Shown: positions 6,733 through 12,578 of the stretch, piece by piece | How the letters are laid out: each line of letters opens with the position of its first letter | Position numbering within the stretch: position 1 is the stretch's first letter | Origin: Bifidobacterium sp. UBA744 | GTDB lineage: Bacteria; Actinomycetota; Actinomycetes; Actinomycetales; Bifidobacteriaceae | Assembly: GCA_002298605.1 (NCBI GenBank) | Contig: DBKS01000005.1 | Coordinates: 582 to 13,689, forward strand | Reading direction: 5' to 3' | DNA length: 13,108 nucleotides | Notes under the pieces: generated by a model | What the model saw: only the letters and a program-made list of their open reading frames with translations | Database searches by the model: none | What the model was told of the DNA's origin: nothing | Translations under genes and position numbers: made by a program

Positions 6733-7554
6733 TCAGCCGCGAGCGGTGGCGAGCGACTGGAGGTCGCCGAAGACCGGGGTGGCCAGTCCGAAGCCGCCGG
6801 CCACCGCCAGGCACTGCCCGGTGGTGAACGCGGCGCCGTCCGACAGGAAGTACACCACGGCGGCGGCGATTTCCTCCGGGGCGGCCATGCGCTTGATCGG
6901 CGTGGACTTGAGGAACATGGTGCGGAAGGTGTCGTTCAGGGCGTTCTGCACGGCGTCCGTGGCGGTCATGCCGGGTAGGACGGCGTTGCAGCGGATGTTC
7001 TTGCGCGCCACCTGCACGGCGATGTCCTTCGTGAGATGTTCGATCGCGGCCTTGGAGGTGCCGTAGGCGATCTGCGAGATGTCCGGCACCTCGCCGCCGA
7101 TGGAGGAGATGTTCACAATCGAGCCGCCTTCTTCGGGCATCGCCTTGATGGCGGCCTGCGAGGTGATGAACACGGACTTGAGGTTGACGGTGAGGGTGTT
7201 GATGAAGGTGTCGACGTCGGTGTGCTCGATGTCCAGATCCTTGCGGGGGTCCGACGTGCCGAAGTTGTTGACCAGTCCGTCCACACGCCCTTCGGCGGCC
7301 TTCACCGCGTCGATCATCTCGGTGTAGGTTTCGTCCTTGGTCGCGTCGTTGTACACGGTTTTCACCAGTCCGCCGTTGGCCTTGACGGTTTCGTCCGCGT
7401 TGACCTCCTCGGCGCGGGCGGCGGCGCGTTCCATGTTGCGGGCGCCCAGATACACGGTCGCGCCCTCCTTGGCTGCGGCGGTGACGATGGCGAGTCCGAT
7501 GCCGCGGGTTGCGGCGGTGACGACGACGACTTTGTTGGCGAGTTTTCCGGACAT
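6733..7554 (-). CDS. Short-chain dehydrogenase/reductase (SDR) oxidoreductase
   Basis: A 273-residue classical SDR that oxidises or reduces a hydroxyl or carbonyl group using NAD(P). The nucleotide-binding loop TAATRGIG is at 13-20, with Ala in place of the usual Gly at position 2 of the motif. NNFG at 96-99 replaces the usual NNAG. The catalytic set is Asn124, Ser150 or Ser151, Tyr164 and Lys168 (YGTSK). The C-terminal segment GFGLATPVF is typical of the fold. Similar actinobacterial proteins are sometimes annotated as 7-alpha-hydroxysteroid dehydrogenase, but nothing here fixes the substrate. ATG at 7554 is chosen because AAGGAG lies 4 nt upstream; an in-frame extension to 7647 lacks support. 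Divergent from the permease gene. Confidence 0.9.
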   Translation of the reverse strand: MSGKLANKVVVVTAATRGIGLAIVTAAAKEGATVYLGARNMERAAARAEEVNADETVKANGGLVKTVYNDATKDETYTEMIDAVKAAEGRVDGLVNNFGTSDPRKDLDIEHTDVDTFINTLTVNLKSVFITSQAAIKAMPEEGGSIVNISSIGGEVPDISQIAYGTSKAAIEHLTKDIAVQVARKNIRCNAVLPGMTATDAVQNALNDTFRTMFLKSTPIKRMAAPEEIAAAVVYFLSDGAAFTTGQCLAVAGGFGLATPVFGDLQSLATARG

Positions 7555-7596
7555 ATTGCTCCTTGAACGCTGTGGATAGGGTAACTCCAGTCTACG

Positions 7597-7670
7597 GTCG
7601 GATGGAAACAAGCCCGGGCAAAACGCCGGAAATCGCGTCCGACACATACCCGGGCCATCATTGATCCGAC
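7597..7670. promoter_or_regulatory. Repeat-rich divergent intergenic region between the SDR and permease genes
   Basis: The 146 bp between the two divergent starts contain CCCGGG at 7613-7618 (within the 8-bp palindrome GCCCGGGC) and again at 7649-7654. GTCGGA occurs at 7597-7602, with its inverse TCCGAC at 7638-7643 and 7665-7670. Such repeats fit an operator region controlling one or both genes. No clear -10/-35 pair is visible. Confidence 0.3.
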
Positions 7671-7700
7671 GGAAAATCGATCACAAGATAAGGAGCAGGG

Positions 7701-9092
7701 ATGTCCGCGTCCGCACCATCCGACAAATATGCGCTCGAAATCATTGAGCCACAGGAGAGAAAATCCTCCAATTGGGACATGTTCGCCACATGGGTGGCCG
7801 CCAATGCCAATAACGGCACCTGGTTCATCGGCGGCGTGATCGCCGCGTGCGGTTTCGGCGGCGCGCTCGGTCACCTCACCTGGTCGTCGATCGTTGCCTA
7901 TCTGACGCTGGCCGGCATCGGCTACATCGGCTACAAGGTCGGCGCCACCACGATGGGTGCGGCGCGCGCGTCCTTCGGCATTCGCGGCAGCTACGTGCCC
8001 AGTGTGATGAACATGGTGATGTATGTCGGCTGGACGGCCGTGAACACGTTCATCGCCGCCACGTCGGTGTCGATTCTGCTCAACGAGATGCTTGGCTGGC
8101 CGGTATGGGGCGAACCGGGCGGCGAAAAGGGCATCATCGTGGGCATCGTGGTGATGAGCCTGCTGCATCTGGCATCCGTTTCCACCGGCGCCAATTCGGT
8201 GCGCATCATCGAACGCGTCGGCGTGGTGCTGGTGTTCGTCTTTGCGATCTGGGAGACCGTCGCGGTGTTCCAACAGGTGAGTTTCGACCAGATTCTCAGC
8301 TGGACGCCGCCGGCCGGCGACCAGATGGCCTCCGGTGTCGCGGTGGACAAACTCGCCGCCTTCAACCTCGGTTGGGTGACCTGCGCCGCCGACTTCACCC
8401 GCTTCTCCAAGAAACCGTCCGGGTCTCATATCGTGCCGTTCGTGGGCGCGTTCATCGGCGTATGCTGGTTCGCGTTGGTGGGTCTGGTCGCCACGATCTC
8501 CATCGCCATCACCTCCGGCGCCTATGATGCCAACAATTCCGACCCGTCCACCATAGCCAGCAAGCTCGGCCTGGGTGCGCTGGCGCTGATCGTGGTGATT
8601 CTGACCTCCATGACGGCCAATGCCGTGAATCTGATGGCGGCCGGTTCGTCGCTGACCAATATCGCCACCAAGCTCAAGCTCACCCCCGCGCTGTGGATCG
8701 TGACCCTGATCGCCTGCCTGGTCACCTTTATCCCGCTGATCATCGGCAGCTTCCTCGATTCGTTCACGCTGTTCCTCGATTACATCGGATGCGCGCTTGG
8801 CCCGGTGACCGCCATCATGCTCACCGACTTCTTCATCCGCAACCACGGCGACTATTCACGCAAGGACCTCACCGCGGAAGGCGGCCGGTTCTGGTACGCG
8901 TCCGGCATCAATTGGGTGGCCCTGGGCTGCTGGCTGTTGGGCGTCGTGCTGTACATACTGCTTGGCAAGGTGCCGTTCCTCACCGCCACCGTGGGCGCCA
9001 CCTTCCCGAACATGATCATCGTGGCGCTGGTCTATTGGCTGCTGATGACCTGTGTTGTGGACAGGCGCGCGGCGACGAGCGGGGAGGCGTGA
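7701..9092 (+). CDS. codB: NCS1-family permease, probably cytosine
   Basis: A 463-residue membrane protein with about 12 hydrophobic segments, of the NCS1 nucleobase:cation symporter family, which imports cytosine, purines, hydantoins, thiamine or its pyrimidine. The first segment (about 28-53) contains the typical WVAANANNGTW. Further family-like segments are GYKVGATTMGAARASFG and FNLGWVTCAADFTRFSKKP in the middle. The C-terminal tail is hydrophilic. AAGGAG with 5-nt spacing precedes the ATG. The cytosine assignment rests on the adjacent, nearly overlapping codA gene 7 nt downstream. The N-terminus is about 25 residues longer than E. coli CodB. Because a YkoE homologue follows, transport of the thiamine pyrimidine (CytX-like) is the main alternative. 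Confidence 0.85.
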   Translation: MSASAPSDKYALEIIEPQERKSSNWDMFATWVAANANNGTWFIGGVIAACGFGGALGHLTWSSIVAYLTLAGIGYIGYKVGATTMGAARASFGIRGSYVPSVMNMVMYVGWTAVNTFIAATSVSILLNEMLGWPVWGEPGGEKGIIVGIVVMSLLHLASVSTGANSVRIIERVGVVLVFVFAIWETVAVFQQVSFDQILSWTPPAGDQMASGVAVDKLAAFNLGWVTCAADFTRFSKKPSGSHIVPFVGAFIGVCWFALVGLVATISIAITSGAYDANNSDPSTIASKLGLGALALIVVILTSMTANAVNLMAAGSSLTNIATKLKLTPALWIVTLIACLVTFIPLIIGSFLDSFTLFLDYIGCALGPVTAIMLTDFFIRNHGDYSRKDLTAEGGRFWYASGINWVALGCWLLGVVLYILLGKVPFLTATVGATFPNMIIVALVYWLLMTCVVDRRAATSGEA

Positions 9093-9099
9093 CGAAACC

Positions 9100-10377
9100 A
9101 TGCTGATCACCAGCGTCAACGTAGACAACAAGGGCGAACTCAAGGACGTGCGGATTGCCGACGGCAAGTTCGAGCGGTTCGCGCCCGCCGGCACGCTGAA
9201 GCCCGAGGCGGGCGAGGAGACGATCAACGGTGCCGGCAGGCTGCTGCTGCCGCCGTTCGTCGATCCTCATATCCATCTGGATTCCACCGGTACGGCCGGC
9301 CAGCCCGAATGGAACGAAACCGGCACGCTGTTCGACGGCATTCGCATCTGGGGCGAGCGCAAGAAGACCCTGAGCATTGAGGATGTCAAGGAGCGTGCCC
9401 GTGCCACCATCCGCCGCCAGGTGGAGCAGGGCATCCAGCATATCCGTACGCATGCGGACGTCACCGATCCGACACTGACCGGCCTGCACGCCCTGATCGA
9501 ACTGCGCGACGAGCTGAAGGATGTCGTGGACCTGCAGGTGGTGGCCTTCCCCCAGGACGGCATCCTTTCGTTTCCCCATGGCAAGGAGCTTATGGAGCAG
9601 GCCGTCAGGGACGGCGCCGATGTGGTGGGCGGCATCCCGCATTTCGAGTTCACGCGGCAGTACGGCGTGGAATCGGTGCATTTCCTGATGGATCTGGCCG
9701 AGCGGTATGACCGTCTGGTGGACGTGCACTGCGATGAGATCGACGACCCGCAGTCGCGCAATCTCGAGGTATTGGCCACCCTGGCCCTCGAAAAGGGCAT
9801 GGGGGACCGCGTCACCGCGTCGCATACCACCGCGATGGGTTCCTACAATGACGCCTACGCCTACAAGCTCATGCGCCTGTTGAAGATGTCGGGCATCAAT
9901 TTCGTGTCGAATCCGCTGGTCAATGTGCATCTTGGCGGACGCTTCGACACGTACCCGAAGCGCCGAGGCGTGACCCGTATCCATGAGCTGGCGGCGAACG
10001 GCATCAATGTGGCGCTTGGCGAGGATGATGTGCGCGACCCGTGGAATCCGCTGGGCGACGGCAATATGCTCGACGTGCTCATGATGGGCGTATACATCGA
10101 GCACATGATGGGGTACGGTCAATTGCAGGATTCGTTCCGGTTCATCACCTACAACGGTGCGCGCACGCTGCACATCGCCGACCGCTATGGTCTCGAGACC
10201 GGCAAGCCGGGCAACTGCATTCTGCTGGACGCGCCCGATTTCTACACCGCGCTCAATCAGCATGCACCCGTGCTGGCGAATATCCGAGCCGGGCGAGTAT
10301 TGTGCTCGCGGCCTTCGGCGCATGCCGACATGACTGGCGACGGCGGCCTGCTGAGTCCGGGAGGCCGGGCGGCGTAG
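9100..10377 (+). CDS. codA: Cytosine deaminase
   Basis: A 425-residue amidohydrolase that converts cytosine to uracil and ammonia, feeding pyrimidine salvage. It resembles E. coli CodA over its full length with a constant offset of 4 residues. The metal ligands are His57 and His59 (PHIHLD), His210 (DVHCDEIDD) and Asp309. The catalytic Glu213, His242 (SHTTAM), Gln152 (FPQDG), Asp310 and Trp315 are all kept. A notable change is GEDDVRDPW where E. coli has GHDDVFDPW, next to the active-site Asp pair. The start at 9100 is 7 nt after the permease stop; GGGGAGG lies 12 nt upstream, inside the permease gene. The pair forms a codBA operon ended by the hairpin at 10425-10452. Confidence 0.95.
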   Translation: MLITSVNVDNKGELKDVRIADGKFERFAPAGTLKPEAGEETINGAGRLLLPPFVDPHIHLDSTGTAGQPEWNETGTLFDGIRIWGERKKTLSIEDVKERARATIRRQVEQGIQHIRTHADVTDPTLTGLHALIELRDELKDVVDLQVVAFPQDGILSFPHGKELMEQAVRDGADVVGGIPHFEFTRQYGVESVHFLMDLAERYDRLVDVHCDEIDDPQSRNLEVLATLALEKGMGDRVTASHTTAMGSYNDAYAYKLMRLLKMSGINFVSNPLVNVHLGGRFDTYPKRRGVTRIHELAANGINVALGEDDVRDPWNPLGDGNMLDVLMMGVYIEHMMGYGQLQDSFRFITYNGARTLHIADRYGLETGKPGNCILLDAPDFYTALNQHAPVLANIRAGRVLCSRPSAHADMTGDGGLLSPGGRAA

Positions 10378-10404
10378 CGCAGTCGCGAACAATGCCTCTT
10401 GCGC

Positions 10405-10424
10405 ATGTTGCATGATGTTGCATG
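10405..10424. repeat. Perfect tandem repeat of ATGTTGCATG
   Basis: Two exact head-to-tail copies of a 10-bp unit (10405-10414 and 10415-10424), just upstream of the codBA terminator hairpin and about 30 bp upstream of the proposed ykoE -35 region. A period close to one helical turn suits side-by-side binding of a regulator. No matching regulator is known to me. Confidence 0.45.
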
Positions 10425-10452
10425 GCCCGTCGCGTTCCCTGGCGCGTCGGGC
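10425..10452 (+). terminator. Probable terminator of the codBA operon
   Basis: GCCCG (10425-10429) and CGCG (10431-10434) pair with CGCG (10443-10446) and CGGGC (10448-10452) across one T-T mismatch, with an 8-nt loop. A T-rich stretch (TGTTGCGTTT) follows. It lies 47 bp after the codA stop and separates it from the ykoE promoter. Confidence 0.6.
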
Positions 10453-10473
10453 TGTTGCGTTTGGGGGGTCGAC

Positions 10474-10482
10474 TGCTATATT
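10474..10482 (+). promoter_or_regulatory. Extended -10 promoter for the ykoE-like gene
   Basis: TGCTATATT carries the TG extension and a TATATT -10 (10477-10482). A weak TTGCGT at 10455-10460 lies 16 bp upstream as a possible -35. Transcription would start near 10489, leaving a leader of about 110 nt. Confidence 0.55.
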
Positions 10483-10485
10483 GGC

Positions 10486-10597
10486 GCTCGGCGTTCCGCC
10501 CGAGCCGCGCAGGTCCGGGGACGCCCGATTGCCATAGACAGTGCGCGGCGTTCCGCATGTGATGCACAGCGGAAACGAGGATCACAGGGGTGAAACC
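10486..10597 (+). promoter_or_regulatory. Structured leader of the ykoE-like gene
   Basis: Two hairpins flank an 11-bp direct repeat. Hairpin 1 (10486-10505) has arms GCTCGGCG and CGCCCGAGC with one bulged C and a 3-nt loop. Hairpin 2 (10551-10574) pairs TTCCGC with GCGGAA, then TGTG with CACA across a bulged A. The sequence CGGCGTTCCGC occurs at 10489-10499 and again at 10546-10556, taking part in both hairpins, so alternative pairings are possible. An AGGGG ribosome binding site lies just after hairpin 2. No TPP (THI-box) or FMN riboswitch core is recognisable. The regulatory role is inference. Confidence 0.4.
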
Positions 10598-11227
10598 ATG
10601 TCTGCGTCCACATCCATCCAATCAACATTGCGTCGTTCTCTTCGGTGGGGGACCGCCGATATCGCGGTCGGTGCCGCTCTGGGCGTCGCCTGCGGTGTCA
10701 TTCAGTGGGGATTCAATTTCGTGTCCGGCCCGTTGTTCGCGGTGGTCGGCGCGATTCTGCCGGGACTGTCCAGCGTATTTCACGCGATTTGGTATTTTTC
10801 CGGAACGCTGGGCATTGTGGTGATTCGCAAGCCCGGGGCGGCCGTCTTCGTCAACATCGTCGGTGTCGCCGTGCAGATGCTGCTCGGCAACCAGTTCTCC
10901 TTCGGCTTCGTGTTCTTCTCGGCGGCCCTGCAGGGGATTTTTGCCGAATTGCCGTTTGCCTTGGCTCGCTACCGCAAGTACAGCCTGCCGCTCAGCATGG
11001 CCGCCGGCGCCGCCACCGCCGTTGAATACGGTTTCTATCTGCTGCTGTTCCGCTATCAGGGTGTGTCACTGTTCTCCCCGCGCGGCATCGTTCATATGAC
11101 CTGTGAGATCATCGGCGGCGTGCTCGTCGCCGGGGTGTTCGCCTGGTATCTGTTCCGGGCCATCGCCGCCACGGGCGCGTTGGATCGCTTCGCATCCGGA
11201 CGGTCGGTGCGCGCGGTCGTCGATTGA
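10598..11227 (+). CDS. ykoE: YkoE-type ECF transporter substrate-binding (S) subunit
   Basis: A 209-residue membrane protein with about six hydrophobic segments, of the YkoE family. These are S components of energy-coupling factor transporters, assigned to thiamine or its hydroxymethylpyrimidine. Family-like features are DIAVGAALGVACGVIQWGFN (21-40), IRKPGAA (76-82) and QGIFAELPFALARYRKY (112-128). S subunits bind the vitamin and need an ATPase pair and a T subunit. Neither is encoded here, so a shared module elsewhere must serve it, or the gene is an orphan. The ATG at 10598 follows AGGGG at about 7 nt; an in-frame extension to 10541 runs through the leader hairpin and is rejected. It is transcribed after codBA but probably from its own promoter, and ended by the hairpin at 11250-11293. 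Confidence 0.85.
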   Translation: MSASTSIQSTLRRSLRWGTADIAVGAALGVACGVIQWGFNFVSGPLFAVVGAILPGLSSVFHAIWYFSGTLGIVVIRKPGAAVFVNIVGVAVQMLLGNQFSFGFVFFSAALQGIFAELPFALARYRKYSLPLSMAAGAATAVEYGFYLLLFRYQGVSLFSPRGIVHMTCEIIGGVLVAGVFAWYLFRAIAATGALDRFASGRSVRAVVD

Positions 11228-11249
11228 CGGTCTGAAACCCTCGTCCTGA

Positions 11250-11293
11250 AAAGGCTCCGCTTCGCTGCGTACCGCATGCGAACCGGAGCCTTT
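11250..11293. terminator. Long bidirectional terminator hairpin
   Basis: AAAGGCTCCG (11250-11259) pairs perfectly with CGGAGCCTTT (11284-11293). Inside, TTCGC (11261-11265) pairs with GCGAA (11278-11282) and TGCG with CGCA around a 3-nt loop. A run of A on the left and T on the right makes it usable by both the ykoE transcript and the converging tRNA transcript. Confidence 0.85.
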
Positions 11294-11299
11294 GCCGTG

Positions 11300-11373
11300 T
11301 GCCCCCGCACAGGCTTGAACTGTGGACCGACGGATTATGAGTCCGCTGCTCTAACCGACTGAGCTACAGGGGC
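11300..11373 (-). tRNA. tRNA with CAT anticodon (probably tRNA-Met)
   Basis: A 74-nt cloverleaf on the minus strand. The acceptor stem is GCCCCTG with CGGGGGC and an A discriminator. The D arm is GCTC/GAGC. The anticodon stem is GCGGA/TCCGT with the loop CTCATAA. The variable loop is CGGTC, and the T arm is CACAG-TTCAAGC-CTGTG. CCA is not encoded. The lack of the unpaired initiator 5' end argues against initiator tRNA. Elongator Met is most likely; the isoleucine tRNA that is modified at the same anticodon (Ile2, TilS-dependent) cannot be excluded, since C4-G and C5-G pairs occur in it too. Confidence 0.92.
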
Positions 11374-11515
11374 GCGACGTCCCAGTATTCCACGGGGCAA
11401 GGATTTTTCCGTTGGTTTCGAGGACACGGTGGTACAGTACGCCAAGAGCTGTCTCAAAGACGAGTTCCTTGGGGTTGCGGAAATCGTGGTGACGTGTGGA
11501 ATGCGAGGAGCGTGC

Positions 11516-12325
11516 ATGGATAGGAAAAGCATCGAAACAGGTCTGTCCGACAAGCAGCTGTCGGCGGTGGCCGATCTGGCCAAAACCAATGTGTATGCCA
11601 GGCAATCCAAATGGAAGACCTTCAGGGAGCTGCCCAACAAGGACAAGCTCCCCTTCTTCGTCCAGCATTTTCTGGTTGGAACCGTGGCGGTTGTGGCCGC
11701 TGTCGCCTTGGTGATCGGTCTGATCGTTTTCTATGCCACGCGTGCGCCGTCAACGAAGCTGTATGTGGCGTCCTTCGGGTTGTCGGATTACAGCCGGCAG
11801 CTGCAGGATCTGCAGAATGATTTCGCGGCGCAATACCCACAGGAGGATTCGCGCGTTTTCTCCATTGACTCGAATTTCGTCATTTCGACTTCGTCGTCCG
11901 GGGCGTCCCCGTCGGAGTCGGCGTCCGCCGATGCGTCCTCGTCGTCGCAGGCTGGTACGGGGCAGTCCGCGTTGCTCGGGGGATCGTGCCTTGACGACTC
12001 GGCCAAGCTCGCCGCAATGATGGCGTCGGGCGAGATCAACGTGCTGGTCGGCACCAAGCCGCTGATGCGCGAATTGGCGCAGCGAAACAGCATCAACGAT
12101 CCGACGGCCGTGCTGGATTCCGCGAAGCTCGCCGAACTCGGCGACGCGGTGGTGTATCAGGATGATCTCGTGGAAGGCGCCGACCATACCCCGATCGGTC
12201 TGAATCTGTCGAAATCCGACGTTTGGAAGGCCAAGGGGCTGCCGGATAATGCGGTGCTCGGATTCGGCAACGTCACCAAAGGCACCGAATGGCCCCTCAA
12301 TTTTGTGAACTATCTGTTTAAGTAG
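11516..12325 (+). CDS. Unrecognised single-pass membrane protein with extracytoplasmic domain
   Basis: I do not recognise this 269-residue protein. A charged N-terminal part (1-50) is followed by one transmembrane helix (about 53-74, LVGTVAVVAAVALVIGLIVF). An extracytoplasmic domain beginning KLYVASFGLSDYSRQL follows. A Ser-rich stretch (about 124-151) interrupts the domain like a flexible linker. The last 115 residues look alpha/beta, with SGEINVLVGTKPLMREL and a C-terminal GTEWPLNFVNYLF. The pattern of short N-terminus, one helix, linker and two-part domain resembles binding-protein-like extracytoplasmic domains of uncharacterised Firmicutes proteins; this is a loose impression. The ATG at 11516 has GAGGAG 5 nt upstream. 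It stands alone, with a terminator hairpin after it. Localisation with most of the protein outside is inferred from the positive residues before the helix. Confidence 0.85.
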   Translation: MDRKSIETGLSDKQLSAVADLAKTNVYARQSKWKTFRELPNKDKLPFFVQHFLVGTVAVVAAVALVIGLIVFYATRAPSTKLYVASFGLSDYSRQLQDLQNDFAAQYPQEDSRVFSIDSNFVISTSSSGASPSESASADASSSSQAGTGQSALLGGSCLDDSAKLAAMMASGEINVLVGTKPLMRELAQRNSINDPTAVLDSAKLAELGDAVVYQDDLVEGADHTPIGLNLSKSDVWKAKGLPDNAVLGFGNVTKGTEWPLNFVNYLFK

Positions 12326-12348
12326 TTGGAATCCTCTTCGCGCATATA

Positions 12349-12378
12349 CTGGCGACCCGGGTGGATCCGGGCCGCCAG
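12349..12378 (+). terminator. Terminator hairpin after the membrane protein gene
   Basis: CTGGCG (12349-12354) pairs with CGCCAG (12373-12378), and CCCGG (12356-12360) with CCGGG (12367-12371), across an A-C mismatch around a 6-nt loop. It lies 23 bp after the stop codon. There is no long T run. The sequence just past it shifts to an AT-rich composition. Confidence 0.75.
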
Positions 12379-12399
12379 CGCTTAGATCTTGTGCTTGCA

Positions 12400-12567
12400 C
12401 TACTGGTCTTTACGGCAGAACAGATCAAGAAATATCTTGGTGTCGCGAATAATAAAACCAATAAAATTAACAATAATAATGGCTGCCAGAAGAACGAGAT
12501 TTGCAGTGTAGTTGTTATACAGACAGATAACTGCTATCAATGCGGCCAGTAATATTTCGAGAATCAC
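12400..12567 (-). CDS. Small two-helix membrane ORF, doubtful or 3' remnant
   Basis: From GTG at 12567 the minus strand encodes 55 residues with two hydrophobic segments (starting ILEILLAALIAVICL, then NLVLLAAIIIVNFIGFII) and a charged end, RDTKIFLDLFCRKDQ. The frame stays open upstream to 12711, but that part is antisense to the kinase remnant and changes composition near 12578. The real N-terminus may therefore have been lost at a rearrangement junction. No ribosome binding site precedes the GTG. The low GC of this stretch contrasts with the rest of the window. It could be the 3' end of a truncated membrane protein gene, or chance. I assign no function. Confidence 0.3.
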   Translation of the reverse strand: MILEILLAALIAVICLYNNYTANLVLLAAIIIVNFIGFIIRDTKIFLDLFCRKDQ

Positions 12568-12578
12568 AATACAATCAA

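Noticed and set aside
9016..10413. Long minus-strand open frame of 465 codons opposite codA
   Set aside because: It is the antisense of a clear codA gene. Long antisense frames are expected in high-GC coding sequence. The same applies to 7362-8846 opposite the permease and 5620-6675 opposite cfa.
10486..10597. TPP or FMN riboswitch before ykoE
   Set aside because: Looked for because of gene family. GGGGTGAAACC before the start vaguely recalls an FMN element, but the conserved cores (CTGAGA and ACCTGATCTGG for TPP, the multi-hairpin FMN core) are missing.
10541..10597. Longer N-terminus for the ykoE-like protein
   Set aside because: The 19 extra residues run through the leader hairpin and have no ribosome binding site; the family starts near 10598.
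12326..12350. TTGGAA and TATACT as a promoter past the membrane protein gene
   Set aside because: The spacing is only 13 bp and the -10 overlaps the terminator hairpin.
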